Under the pieces are notes generated by a model. It ran no database searches. It worked only from the letters and a program-made list of their open reading frames with translations, and had not been told where the DNA came from. From the NCBI GenBank assembly GCA_900547085.1, contig URFI01000009.1, positions 1-22,476 on the forward strand: 22,476 nucleotides of DNA, given 5' to 3'. Below are positions 1-8,335 of this stretch, piece by piece. A program made the position numbers and the translations under genes. The stretch is from an uncultured Prevotella sp. Its GTDB lineage: Bacteria; Bacteroidota; Bacteroidia; Bacteroidales; Bacteroidaceae. Position 1 is the stretch's first letter. Every line of letters starts with the position of its first letter.

Positions 1-41
1 TCAGTTCCCCTCATGCACATCTTGAACATTGAAGGGTGAAG

Positions 42-2078
42 TCATTTTTGTTCCAACATTGCCTGCAACCTCACGATTTCATCTCTGTACTGGGCGGCTT
101 GCAGGAAGTCCAAGTCTTTGGCTGCTTGTTTCATCAAGGCAGTGGTGTTGGCAATGCTCTTCTCAAGTTGTTCGCGTGTCATTCGCAATACAATCGGGTC
201 GGCTGCAAAAGCGCCACTCTCTGCCTCCATATATGCCTGTTGGGCGGCAAGGGTGGGGTAGCGCCAATCTTTCTCATTCTCTTTCGAAGTGGGCAATGCG
301 TTCTTGATTTCTTTGATAATCTGCTGTGGCGTGATGTGGTGCTCCTCATTGTATTTCAGCTGAATGGAGCGGCGGCGAGTGGTTTCGTCGATGGTGCGCT
401 GCATGCTTTCGGTGATGGTGTCGGCATACATGATTACCTTTCCGTTGACATTGCGTGCGGCGCGTCCTGCCGTCTGTGTCAAACTGCGGTGACTTCGCAA
501 AAAACCTTCCTTGTCAGCATCAAGGATGGCCACGAGCGAAACCTCTGGTAAGTCCAGGCCCTCGCGCAGCAAGTTGACCCCAACCAAAACGTCAAAAACG
601 CCAGCACGCAGGTCGGTCATGATTTTGACGCGGTCGAGTGTGGCCACGTCGCTGTGGATGTAGTTGGCGCGCACGTCATGGTTCAGCAGGTATTCGGTCA
701 GCTCCTCGGCCATACGTTTGGTCAGTGTGGTGACCAGGACACGTTCTTCGCGCTCGGTGCGTTGTAGGATTTCATCCAAAAGGTCGTCAATTTGGTTTTC
801 GCTGGGACGCACATCGATTTCCGGATCGAGCAGTCCCGTAGGACGAATGATTTGTTCCACCACGACCCCTTCGGCCTCTTGCAACTCATAGTCGGCTGGG
901 GTCGCCGATACATAGATGGTTTGGTGGAGCATGTCGTGGAACTCTTCAAAGCGCAGTGGGCGATTGTCAAACGCCGCTGGCAGGCGGAATCCGTACTCCA
1001 CGAGATTCTGCTTGCGGGCCCTGTCGCCACCGTACATGGCACTGATTTGCGGCACACTGACATGACTCTCGTCGACAACGAGTAGAAAATCTTTTGGAAA
1101 GAAGTCTAAAAGGCAATAAGGCCGCTGTCCGGCTTCACGTCCGTCAAAGTAGCGCGAATAGTTCTCAATGCCGCTGCAGTGGCCCAGTTCCTTGATCATC
1201 TCCATGTCGTATTCCACACGTTCCTTGATGCGTTGTGCTTTGATGGTGTCACCCAGGTCGTTGAAGTAGTCAATTTGCTTCACCAAGTCGTCCTGAATGG
1301 CGCGGATGGCATGCTCGGTCTGTTCTTTGGTCGTAACGAAGAGATTAGCGGGGTAAATGTGATATTCCTCAAATTCTTCCAATCGGTGGAAGGTCACGCT
1401 GTCCACTTCCTCGATGCTGTCAATCTCTTCGTCCCACCAGGTGATGCGAAGAATGTTGTTAGAGTAGGCCATCGCAATGTCTACCGTGTCGCCCTTGACG
1501 CGAAAATTGCCACGTTGCAGGTCGATGTCATTGCGGACATACAGCGCTTCCACCAACTTCCGTAAAAAATCATTACGATCTAATCGCTCGCCTTTCTTCA
1601 CCGTAATGATGCTATTAGTCATGGCCGAGGGACCTCCCATGCCGTAAATGCACGAAACGGAAGACACGACGATAACGTCTTTTCTTCCTGACAACAAAGC
1701 ACTTACCGCACTTAGTCGTAGGCGATCTATCTCGTCGTTGATGGCCAGGTCTTTCTCAATATACAGGTCGGTCGTAGGAAGATAAGCCTCGGGTTGATAA
1801 TAGTCATAATAAGATACATAATACTCTACTGCGTTCTCTGGGAAAAAGCCCTTCATCTCTTCGTAGAGTTGGGCTGCCAGCGTCTTGTTGTGACTTAAAA
1901 TCAGCGTTGGCTTTTGTACGTTGTTGATGACGTTGGCCACCGTGAAGGTCTTGCCCGATCCGGTCACACCGAGCAACACCTGAGCCGAATCACCCCGATG
2001 AATGCCATCGGTGAGTTGCTGAATGGCTTCAGGTTGGTCGCCCGTGGGTTTGTATTTTGACGTGAGTTTGAAATTCAT
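42..2078 (-). CDS. uvrB: UvrABC excinuclease subunit B
   Basis: The 678-residue protein has the normal UvrB length and is full length. UvrB is the helicase-like damage-verification subunit of nucleotide excision repair; it is loaded on DNA by UvrA and then recruits UvrC. Visible signatures are the N-terminal TGDQPEAI motif, Walker A GVTGSGKT at residues 37-44, and the tyrosine-rich beta-hairpin around 87-107 (YYDYYQPEAYLP) that clamps damaged DNA. The helicase DESH box follows, then QTAGRAARN (motif VI), and a C-terminal UVR domain at about 636-675 for UvrC/UvrA contact. The start MNFKLTSKYKPTGDQPEA matches the family start. It is divergent from bamD, and a TACTTTTG -7 element lies about 55 nt upstream. 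The family assignment is certain. No partner uvr gene is in the window. Confidence 0.98.
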   Translation of the reverse strand: MNFKLTSKYKPTGDQPEAIQQLTDGIHRGDSAQVLLGVTGSGKTFTVANVINNVQKPTLILSHNKTLAAQLYEEMKGFFPENAVEYYVSYYDYYQPEAYLPTTDLYIEKDLAINDEIDRLRLSAVSALLSGRKDVIVVSSVSCIYGMGGPSAMTNSIITVKKGERLDRNDFLRKLVEALYVRNDIDLQRGNFRVKGDTVDIAMAYSNNILRITWWDEEIDSIEEVDSVTFHRLEEFEEYHIYPANLFVTTKEQTEHAIRAIQDDLVKQIDYFNDLGDTIKAQRIKERVEYDMEMIKELGHCSGIENYSRYFDGREAGQRPYCLLDFFPKDFLLVVDESHVSVPQISAMYGGDRARKQNLVEYGFRLPAAFDNRPLRFEEFHDMLHQTIYVSATPADYELQEAEGVVVEQIIRPTGLLDPEIDVRPSENQIDDLLDEILQRTEREERVLVTTLTKRMAEELTEYLLNHDVRANYIHSDVATLDRVKIMTDLRAGVFDVLVGVNLLREGLDLPEVSLVAILDADKEGFLRSHRSLTQTAGRAARNVNGKVIMYADTITESMQRTIDETTRRRSIQLKYNEEHHITPQQIIKEIKNALPTSKENEKDWRYPTLAAQQAYMEAESGAFAADPIVLRMTREQLEKSIANTTALMKQAAKDLDFLQAAQYRDEIVRLQAMLEQK

Positions 2079-2131
2079 CCTGAATGTGTTGAAGGATTGC
2101 CTCTAAGCATGCAAATGGTTGCGCAGACATG

Positions 2132-2139
2132 CAAAAGTA
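2132..2139 (-). promoter_or_regulatory. Likely uvrB promoter, -7 element
   Basis: On the minus strand this reads TACTTTTG, a match to the Bacteroidetes -7 consensus TAnnTTTG. No TTTG is seen at the expected -33 spacing, so this is a half-supported promoter. It would give a leader of roughly 45-50 nt before the uvrB ATG. Confidence 0.5.
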
Positions 2140-2191
2140 CAAAAATATCCGTTATAAAGGTTAATTATTTGCGAAAAAGCATTCTCTTTAC

Positions 2192-2222
2192 TTTGTAAAT
2201 CGATGGATTATATGTACTTTTG
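2192..2222 (+). promoter_or_regulatory. Promoter of bamD-rpoZ-DUF4293 operon
   Basis: TTTG at 2192-2195 and TACTTTTG at 2215-2222 are separated by 19 bases, a full match to the Bacteroidetes sigma-ABfr promoter. Transcription should begin near 2228-2230. That places the possible ATG at 2203 inside the promoter and so decides against it as the bamD start. Confidence 0.8.
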
Positions 2223-2241
2223 CACACCAAAGATCATGTCA

Positions 2242-3084
2242 ATGAAGAAACTGTTTTTCATTTCCACTATATGCGTCGCATTGTTGTTCAGCAGTTGTGC
2301 CAATGAGTTCAATGCGGTTTACAAGTCGACCGACAACAACTACCGCTATGAATATGCGAAGGAGTGCTTTTTTAAAGGTAAGTATACTCGAGCCATTACC
2401 TTGCTCAACGATTTGATTGTTGTTCAGAAAGGTACCGAGAATGCGCAGGAAAGCCTTTACATGTTGGCCATGGCTCAGTACAAAAGTGGTGACTATGAGA
2501 GTGCTGCCCAAGCGTTTAAGCGATATATTCAAAGTTATCCGAAGGGGAAATACGCTGAGTTGGCGAGCTACTATGTGGGCGAAAGTCTATACATGAGTAC
2601 GCCGGAGCCACGTTTGGATCAGTCGCAAACAGTTTCGGCCATCGCCTCTTTCCAGGAGTTTTTGGATCTTTTTCCAGACGCCAAACTGAAAAATAGTGCG
2701 CAAAACAGGCTCTTTGAGTTGCAAGACAAGTTGGTGAAGAAAGAGTTGTATTCGGCACAGTTGTATTATGACCTTGGCCCTTATTTCGGCAACTGCACCA
2801 GCGGCGGCAACAATTACGAAGCTTGCATCATTACGGCAGAAAATGCATTGAAGGATTATCCCTATTCATCCCTGCGTGAGAAATTTGCCGTGTTGGTGAT
2901 GAAGAGCAAGTTTGAGTTGGCTGAACAGAGTGTCGAGGAGAAGCGGTTGGAACGCTACCAGGATGCAGAAGATGAGTGTTATGGATTTATCAACGAGTAT
3001 CCCGATTCGAAGCAACGCCCCCTGGCTGAGAAGTTTATCAAGAAATGCAAGGAGGTTACGAAGACTGGAGAGTCTAACTCGTAG
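2242..3084 (+). CDS. bamD: Outer-membrane assembly lipoprotein BamD
   Basis: This is a tetratricopeptide-repeat lipoprotein of the BAM complex, which inserts beta-barrel proteins into the outer membrane. The N-terminus MKKLFFISTICVALLFSSC is a type II signal peptide with a lipobox ending in Cys19, so the mature protein is lipid-anchored on the periplasmic side of the outer membrane. TPR-like helices follow (YEYAKECFFKGKYTRAITLLNDL, then QAFKRYIQSYPKGKYAELASYYVGESLY), the usual BamD pattern, and the length of about 280 residues fits. The reading frame opens at 2203, but the promoter ends at 2222, so the start is ATG 2236 or 2242; I prefer 2242 because the signal peptide then begins MKK. It is the first gene of an operon with rpoZ and a DUF4293 gene. 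Confidence 0.92.
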   Translation: MKKLFFISTICVALLFSSCANEFNAVYKSTDNNYRYEYAKECFFKGKYTRAITLLNDLIVVQKGTENAQESLYMLAMAQYKSGDYESAAQAFKRYIQSYPKGKYAELASYYVGESLYMSTPEPRLDQSQTVSAIASFQEFLDLFPDAKLKNSAQNRLFELQDKLVKKELYSAQLYYDLGPYFGNCTSGGNNYEACIITAENALKDYPYSSLREKFAVLVMKSKFELAEQSVEEKRLERYQDAEDECYGFINEYPDSKQRPLAEKFIKKCKEVTKTGESNS

Positions 3085-3160
3085 AAATTAAAGGAGATAC
3101 TGCCTCTTATACTGGCAATACAACGAGAGTGAAATCATCAACTATATATTTTGAATAAGT

Positions 3161-3183
3161 CATTGTCAGGTAAGATGACAATG
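3161..3183 (+). other. Inverted repeat between bamD and rpoZ
   Basis: CATTGTCA at 3161-3168 and TGACAATG at 3176-3183 form a perfect 8-bp stem with a 7-nt loop. No T-run follows, so it is not a standard terminator. It lies 25 nt before the rpoZ ATG in the operon's 124-nt spacer. It could be an mRNA processing or translation-control hairpin, or an operator; the sequence does not say which. Confidence 0.5.
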
Positions 3184-3208
3184 CCCAACAGATAAGGATT
3201 TATAAAAA

Positions 3209-3547
3209 ATGGATTACAAAAAGTCAAATGCACCCGTCAACACGACAACACGCAACATCATGGATTTGTGTGAAGAAACGGGAAACATCTATGAAAGTGT
3301 GGCAATCATTGCGAAGCGTTCTAATCAGATTGCAGCAGAGATTAAACAGGATTTGAATAAAAAATTGACAGAGTTCGCTTCTTACAACGACTCTTTGGAA
3401 GAGGTGTTTGAGAATCGTGAACAAATAGAAATTTCGCGTTATTACGAGAAGTTGCCCAAACCTACTTTGCTGGCAACACAGGAATTTATAGAAGGTAATG
3501 TTTATTACCGTGACCCTTCTTTGGATAATAACGATAGTCAGGCATGA
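3209..3547 (+). CDS. rpoZ: RNA polymerase omega subunit (RpoZ/Rpb6 family)
   Basis: The 112-residue soluble protein resembles the Bacteroidetes omega subunit. The core is NIYESVAIIAKRSNQIAAEIKQDLNKKLTEFA, where the A-x-R-x-x-Q-I segment is the conserved omega/Rpb6 motif that clamps the C-terminus of beta-prime. The family helps RNA polymerase assembly and can take part in ppGpp response. The C-terminal part (KPTLLATQEFIEGNVYYRDPS) is of the type found in this lineage. It is downstream of bamD, and its stop overlaps the next start as ATGA (3544-3547), which indicates translational coupling to the DUF4293 gene. Assignment rests on the motif and on the gene order usual in Bacteroidales. Confidence 0.85.
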   Translation: MDYKKSNAPVNTTTRNIMDLCEETGNIYESVAIIAKRSNQIAAEIKQDLNKKLTEFASYNDSLEEVFENREQIEISRYYEKLPKPTLLATQEFIEGNVYYRDPSLDNNDSQA

Positions 3548-3999
3548 TTCAACGAAAGCAAACGCTGTACCTGCTCTTGTCTTTGATAGTGACGGTGGCG
3601 TGTCTGTGCATGCCTGTCGCCATGTTAGAACCGCAGGGGATGGGGCTGTCAACCTTAATTTATAACCTTGGGACAGTAGTGCCCGATCGTGGAATCAATT
3701 TTAGCAACTGGCCTCTTTTCGCCCTGTTGGTGGTGACTATCCCTTTGGAAGCCTGCGCTATTTTTTTATACCGCAAGCGACCTTTGCAGGCTAAACTTTG
3801 CGCATGGAGCATTGTTTTCTGTCTGGCATGGTATGTTTATTATGCATTCGCTCTGCTGAATGGTTTTGGTCATGAATATACCTTCCATCTTCAGTTTGCA
3901 GCATGTTTACCTTTGGTTGCCATCATCGCATTAATTTTGGCGCGCCGAGGTATCATCCACGATGAAAAATTGGTGAGGTCTGCTGACCGAATCAGATAA
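3544..3999 (+). CDS. DUF4293 family four-helix membrane protein
   Basis: The 151-residue inner-membrane protein has four predicted hydrophobic segments: about residues 8-28 (LYLLLSLIVTVACLCMPVAM), 58-76 (FALLVVTIPLEACAIFLY), 84-106 (LCAWSIVFCLAWYVYYAFALL) and 118-136 (FAACLPLVAIIALILA). It begins MIQRKQTLYLL, characteristic of the Bacteroidetes DUF4293 family, whose function is unknown. The start overlaps the rpoZ stop by 4 nt, so it is co-transcribed and probably translationally coupled. The conserved place after rpoZ is the main clue to its role, but no mechanism can be read from the sequence. Confidence 0.8.
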   Translation: MIQRKQTLYLLLSLIVTVACLCMPVAMLEPQGMGLSTLIYNLGTVVPDRGINFSNWPLFALLVVTIPLEACAIFLYRKRPLQAKLCAWSIVFCLAWYVYYAFALLNGFGHEYTFHLQFAACLPLVAIIALILARRGIIHDEKLVRSADRIR

Positions 4000-4054
4000 T
4001 ACATTAGTTTAAATGTTGTTTTGGCAACAGGCCAAATAGCAAATAATCAAAGAG

Positions 4055-4090
4055 AATCGGCTGTATGGATTTAGGATCATACAGCCGATT
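4055..4090 (+). terminator. Terminator of bamD-rpoZ-DUF4293 operon
   Basis: A perfect 13-bp stem (AATCGGCTGTATG at 4055-4067 with its complement at 4078-4090) has a 10-nt loop and is followed by a short T-rich stretch (TTTCTAGTTATT). It sits 55 nt after the DUF4293 stop. The T-tract is weak, but the stem is strong. The spacer from 4000 to 4367 otherwise holds no convincing gene. Confidence 0.75.
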
Positions 4091-4303
4091 TCTAGTTATT
4101 GAGCTTTGGAAGTGCAAGAATAGAAGGGAGATGCTTGGGGTGAATCTAAATTACGCACGTCGGCTTGAGATATGCTTGTTAGCAGGATTTCCAGTTGTAC
4201 GTCAGATTGGCGAATATGAATCACCTGGTATGTCGTGTACGATAATTAACGCTCTTTGTGATTTTACAACACGGTAGCGACAGTATGTTCATCAACTTTT
4301 TAC

Positions 4304-4311
4304 TATTTTTG
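4304..4311 (+). promoter_or_regulatory. Possible promoter of the hydrolase gene, -7 element
   Basis: TATTTTTG matches TAnnTTTG and lies 56 nt before the preferred ATG at 4368. No good -33 TTTG is found, so this is tentative. Confidence 0.35.
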
Positions 4312-4367
4312 CTGATGAAGATTTCTATATGTTCCTTTCAAAGTCAATATCAATATCTAAACTAAAC

Positions 4368-5132
4368 ATGCAAAAATATTTTTTTCTGTTCCTCCTGTTC
4401 TTCAGCTCTCTTCATCTTAATGCGTTAGTGTTAAGGGATGGTGGGGAGTTGAAGGCTCAACGAAATGTCGTTGCCGACAGCTATAACTTTTGGGTATACA
4501 CCCCTGAGAATTATTCTAAAGAGAGCGCACCCGTGCCGTTGGTTATATTTCTTCATGGTGCTAGTCTATGTGGTAACAACATGAACCGCGTGCGTCGGTA
4601 TGGTGTGCTCGACGCCATTCAACGTGGTACGTCAGTGCCAGCGATGGTTGTGGCCCCACAAAATTCAGGTGGAGCGTGGAATCCAAAGAAACTAAATAAG
4701 CTGTTAGAGTGGATGGTAGAAAACCATCCCGTAGATTCCAACCGTGTGTATGTGCTTGGAATGAGTCTCGGCGGCTATGGAACGATGGATTTTGTGGGTA
4801 CGTACCCAAATAAAATCGCAGCTGCTCTGGCACTTTGTGGAGGGACTACCTTGGCTAATTTGTCTGGATTGGGCGAACTCCCACTGTGGATTGTGCATGG
4901 CACTGCCGACCGAGATGTGAGAATCAGTGAATCTAAACGAGTGGTTAACAGTCTACATAAGTTAGGGAAGGACAAGTTGCTGAGTTTCGATTGGGTGAAA
5001 GGATGGAACCATGGTCGTCCTGTTCGACTATTCTATAAGCAGCAAACTTACGACTGGTTGTTATCTCATTCACTTGATGACCAACCGAGAAAGTTGAACA
5101 AAACGTTTCCGATAACACGGAATATGCGGTGA
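4368..5132 (+). CDS. Secreted alpha/beta-hydrolase (esterase / PHB depolymerase-like)
   Basis: This is an alpha/beta-hydrolase of about 254 residues. The preferred start gives MQKYFFLFLLFFSSLHLNA, a clear signal peptide; the frame is open from 4329, but that start would put 13 polar residues before the signal. HG at 63-64 (FLHGAS) is the oxyanion-hole motif. GMSLGG at 131-136 is the nucleophile elbow with Ser133, HGTAD at 177-181 supplies Asp181, and His215 (GWNHG) is the likely triad histidine. The fold resembles the dienelactone hydrolase, poly-hydroxybutyrate depolymerase and feruloyl-esterase-like proteins common in gut and oral Bacteroidetes. The substrate cannot be told from sequence; there is no SusC/SusD or carbohydrate locus alongside. 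It is monocistronic, with its own terminator. Confidence 0.85.
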   Translation: MQKYFFLFLLFFSSLHLNALVLRDGGELKAQRNVVADSYNFWVYTPENYSKESAPVPLVIFLHGASLCGNNMNRVRRYGVLDAIQRGTSVPAMVVAPQNSGGAWNPKKLNKLLEWMVENHPVDSNRVYVLGMSLGGYGTMDFVGTYPNKIAAALALCGGTTLANLSGLGELPLWIVHGTADRDVRISESKRVVNSLHKLGKDKLLSFDWVKGWNHGRPVRLFYKQQTYDWLLSHSLDDQPRKLNKTFPITRNMR

Positions 5133-5177
5133 ATACAAGGTAGCTAACAAGTCCTTTTCCATCAACGATGATAAACA

Positions 5178-5216
5178 ATGAGAGGAGAATGTCAGCTTGA
5201 TACATTCTCCTCTCAT
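5178..5216. terminator. Bidirectional terminator between hydrolase and DEAD helicase
   Basis: A perfect 15-bp inverted repeat lies at 5178-5192 and 5202-5216 (core GAGAGGAGAATGT) with a 9-nt loop, between two convergent genes. T-runs on either side are poor. It sits 45 nt after the hydrolase stop and 72 nt beyond the helicase stop, so it probably serves both. Confidence 0.75.
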
Positions 5217-5288
5217 CTTCATCATCCTCTGTTCATCGTCACAATAGACGGTTTGAGGGATGGAATCTCTTGGGTGTCACCCATTGGT

Positions 5289-6965
5289 TTATTTCTTTCC
5301 GAGCGACTTGAGCCATTTTAGTGGTTTCTTGATGATGGCTGAAATGCCACTCTCTGGTTTGGCCTCGGTCTTTGCAGGTTCAAACTTTCTTCTGCCATTG
5401 TGTGGGTCTTCGCGTTGCTTATTACGGTTGTTGTTGGGTTTTCTGCGACGCTTATTCTTCGTATTGGCTTGAGGTTGCACCTGTTTGTCTCCAGTTTTGT
5501 TGTCCATCGCTTGTCGTTTGTCATTGCGTTGCTTGTTACGTTGCGTTCCAGCTCCGTCCGTATTGTTTTGCTGTTTACGACTATTGTTGTTGCGTTTGTT
5601 ACTCTTTTGGCGATTCTTTGCAGGCTGCTTATCCGCTGTCTTACTGCGTTCTTGCGCTTTCTTTTCGTTTGTTTGCTCACTTTTGGCATCCACCTCTTTG
5701 GGGCGCTGCTCGTTTTTATTCCGACGCGGCTTGCGCTTGTGTGCCGTTTGGTCACGGTTTTTCCGGCGAACTGATTTGGCAGAAGAGCGTTTGCGCTGTG
5801 GCTTTCCATCGGCTGTATAGTCAGGTGCCTCGCCCAGTTCTTCAGGCAGTTCAACCTTTTCCACCTCTTTTTCAAGGAACTTTTCTATCTGCTGGAAGTA
5901 GTAGATGTCGTCTTTGCTAACCAGCGTGATAGCCGCTCCGTCACGGTCTGCACGGGCTGTACGGCCAATGCGGTGTACATAGTCCTCGGCGTCGTGTGGC
6001 ACGTCGTAATTGATGACCATGGCAATGTCGTCGATGTCAATGCCTCTTGACAAAATATCCGTGGCTACAAGCACGTCAATCTGTCCACTCTTAAATTGAA
6101 ACATCACCTCGTCGCGCTGAGCCTGGTCCAAGTCGGAGTGCATCTCGCTACAATTGATTTTCATGCGCTGCAACGCTTGGCTCACTTGTTTCACCTTTTG
6201 TTTGGCTCCACAGAAGATGATGACGCGCTTCAAGTCACCTTGTTTGAAGATATTCTTGATGATGCCCAATTTCTGAGTCTCATGACATACATAGGCAGTC
6301 TGTTTAATTTTCTCGGCCGGTTTGCTCACAGCCAGTTTCACCTCAACGGGATTTTTAAGCAATGTTCTTGCCAGTTCGTTAATCTTGTCAGGCATTGTTG
6401 CCGAGAACATAATGGTCTGGCATGTCTTCGGCAAGCCCTTGGCAATGGTCATGATGTCTTCCGAAAAGCCCATGTCCAGCATGCGGTCGGCCTCATCCAA
6501 TACAAAAAAGCTCACCTTACTCAGGTCTACGTTGCCCAGACTCATGTGACTGATGAAGCGACCCGGCGTTGCAATCACCACGTCGGCACCCATGCGGAGG
6601 CTTTTCAGCTCCTGGTCGTACCGGTTTCCATCGTTCCCGCCATACACGGCCACGCTGCTTACGCCTTGCAGATAATAGCCAAAGCCCTGCATGGCCTGGT
6701 CTATTTGCTGGGCAAGTTCGCGCGTTGGCGACATGATAAGGCAGTTGATGGCGTCTTCCGGGTAGTTGCCACTGTCTATCTTGCTCATGATGGGCAGCAG
6801 GTAAGCTGCCGTCTTTCCGGTTCCAGTCTGTGCCACACCCAACACGTCACGTCCTTTAAGTATTTCGGGGATACACTTTTCTTGTACGGGTGTGCAAGTG
6901 TCAAAGCGCATGTCGTATAATGCGTCTAATACATTATTGTTTAATTCTAATTCTTCAAACTTCAT
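5289..6965 (-). CDS. DEAD-box ATP-dependent RNA helicase with long basic tail
   Basis: The 558-residue protein is an RhlE/CsdA-type RNA helicase. Core motifs appear in order: Q motif TCTPVQ (23-28), Walker A AQTGTGKT (45-52), Ia PTRELA (80-85), Ib TPGR (133-136), DEAD (157-160), SAT (188-190), the ATDILSRGID box (301-310) and HRIGRTAR (331-338). From about residue 386 the chain becomes a low-complexity Lys/Arg/Asn/Gln-rich tail of about 170 residues, ending in the amphipathic basic helix SAIIKKPLKWLKSLGKK. Such tails in bacterial DEAD proteins bind RNA non-specifically and support cold-shock or ribosome-assembly work; which RNA is acted on here is unknown. It lies 131 bp downstream of the lptF/G-like gene, so it may be read from the lon operon or from its own promoter; none is clear. 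Confidence 0.95.
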   Translation of the reverse strand: MKFEELELNNNVLDALYDMRFDTCTPVQEKCIPEILKGRDVLGVAQTGTGKTAAYLLPIMSKIDSGNYPEDAINCLIMSPTRELAQQIDQAMQGFGYYLQGVSSVAVYGGNDGNRYDQELKSLRMGADVVIATPGRFISHMSLGNVDLSKVSFFVLDEADRMLDMGFSEDIMTIAKGLPKTCQTIMFSATMPDKINELARTLLKNPVEVKLAVSKPAEKIKQTAYVCHETQKLGIIKNIFKQGDLKRVIIFCGAKQKVKQVSQALQRMKINCSEMHSDLDQAQRDEVMFQFKSGQIDVLVATDILSRGIDIDDIAMVINYDVPHDAEDYVHRIGRTARADRDGAAITLVSKDDIYYFQQIEKFLEKEVEKVELPEELGEAPDYTADGKPQRKRSSAKSVRRKNRDQTAHKRKPRRNKNEQRPKEVDAKSEQTNEKKAQERSKTADKQPAKNRQKSNKRNNNSRKQQNNTDGAGTQRNKQRNDKRQAMDNKTGDKQVQPQANTKNKRRRKPNNNRNKQREDPHNGRRKFEPAKTEAKPESGISAIIKKPLKWLKSLGKK

Positions 6966-7096
6966 TTTTTCTGATTTTCAATTTGTCCTTTGCCATTCAC
7001 ATGATTCTTGGTGAATGCAAGACGGTTCATTTCTTTGTGTAGATTCGCCGTGCCAAGGGCTCATGTCGTGTTATCGATCACTCACTTTTACCCTCA

Positions 7097-8329
7097 TCAA
7101 TTCGGTGCCTTGCGATAACAGAAGTAGGCCACCATAGCAAAAATAATGTTCGGTATCCACGCAGCCAAGATGGGTGGTGCGTTGGCATTGATGGCGAAGG
7201 TGGCCGAAACGGTTTGCAGCATGATGTACAAAGAGCTCAGTGCCAGCCCCAAACCGAGGTATAGTCCCATGCCTCCTTTTCGCTTCCTGGACGACAGTGA
7301 GAAACCGATGATGGTGAGGATGAACGACGCGAACGACGAGGCGATGCGCTTGTGGTACTCCACTTGGTATTGTACCACGTTGCTCGATCCGCGGTCCACC
7401 TGTTTGGTAATGTAATCTTTCAGTTCCGGACTGGTAAACGTTTCTTGCTGTCCCTTGGAGTACACCAGGTCAGTTGGCTCCATCTGGATGAGGGTGTCAA
7501 GGTCGGCTCCACTGGTGATGTGTTCGCGAAGACCCTTTAGTTGTCTGATTTTCCATCCGGTTACGTTCCAGTGATACTTCGAATCGGCAATGGTGTCGTA
7601 CTGAATTTCCATCGCCGTCATGTGGCTCACCAGCTTCTTGTTCTCAAATTTGTCCAACGAGAAGCCATATCCGCGCTTGGTCTTGTTGTCGTAGTGCTGA
7701 ATGTAGGCAATGACCCCTTTGCCCACTTGCAGCTGAACATTGTCGGCAGCTGTTCGTTTCTTGCTGTTTCGGTACAGGCTCTCAAAGTTCTGCCGTATCA
7801 CGGTGCCGTGCGGAATGACATAAGCACTGAGGTAATAAGACAGTGATGCGATGAGCACGCACGAGAGCATGTAGGGCCGCATCAGTCGCTTGAACGAGAT
7901 GCCCGATGCCAACATGGCAATAATCTCTGAGTTGCCAGCCAGTTTGGAGGTGAAGAAGATCACCGCAATGAACACGAACAGCGGACTGAACAGGTTGGAG
8001 TAGTACGGGATGAAGTTGGCATAATAGTCGAAGATGATGGCTCTTGCCGGCGCATGGTATTCGGTAAACTTTGACAAGTTCTCATTGAAGTCGAACACAA
8101 TGGCGATGGCGATAATCAGCGCGATAGAGTAGATGTACGTTCCAATGAATTTCCTGATGATGTACCAGTCTATCCTTCGGATGTACTTGTTTGGATTCAG
8201 AATGCGCAAGAAACTCAGTTTTCTGCCCAGCCATGCCATCCATGGGGTGAGCCATGCAAAGTGCCGTCTCATCCATCTGCCTGCCTTGAGCAGTCGTCGG
8301 TGTCGTCTGCGGGTCTTGAAACTCTTCAT
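7097..8329 (-). CDS. LptF/LptG (YjgP/YjgQ) family LPS-export permease
   Basis: This 410-residue membrane protein belongs to the LptF/LptG family, the inner-membrane part of the LptB2FG transporter that extracts lipopolysaccharide. Membrane helices are visible near 60-85 (IGTYIYSIALIIAIAIVF), 107-130 and 152-172, and three at the C-terminus from about 330 (FASFILTIIGFSLSS; LYLGLGLALSSLYIML; AWIPNIIFAMVAYFCY). A periplasmic beta-jellyroll domain lies between. It starts 6 nt after the tgt stop and is surely in the same operon. The first roughly 45 residues are very basic and precede the usual family start (LNPNKYIRRIDWYIIRKFIGTY), so translation might start later, for example at Met31. LptF and LptG cannot be told apart here. 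Confidence 0.88.
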   Translation of the reverse strand: MKSFKTRRRHRRLLKAGRWMRRHFAWLTPWMAWLGRKLSFLRILNPNKYIRRIDWYIIRKFIGTYIYSIALIIAIAIVFDFNENLSKFTEYHAPARAIIFDYYANFIPYYSNLFSPLFVFIAVIFFTSKLAGNSEIIAMLASGISFKRLMRPYMLSCVLIASLSYYLSAYVIPHGTVIRQNFESLYRNSKKRTAADNVQLQVGKGVIAYIQHYDNKTKRGYGFSLDKFENKKLVSHMTAMEIQYDTIADSKYHWNVTGWKIRQLKGLREHITSGADLDTLIQMEPTDLVYSKGQQETFTSPELKDYITKQVDRGSSNVVQYQVEYHKRIASSFASFILTIIGFSLSSRKRKGGMGLYLGLGLALSSLYIMLQTVSATFAINANAPPILAAWIPNIIFAMVAYFCYRKAPN

Positions 8330-8335
8330 CTCGTC

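Noticed and set aside
4065..4277. 70-codon frame after the DUF4293 gene
   Set aside because: It starts inside the terminator hairpin, has no motif, no promoter and no hydrophobic pattern; likely chance.
6096..6920. 274-codon open frame on the plus strand inside the DEAD helicase gene
   Set aside because: It is the antisense shadow of a well-supported helicase; the translation has no recognisable family motifs and no promoter.
6994..7017. Inverted repeat CATTCAC/GTGAATG in the lptF/G-helicase spacer
   Set aside because: Only 7 bp plus a bulged extension and no T-run on either strand; not enough to call a terminator.
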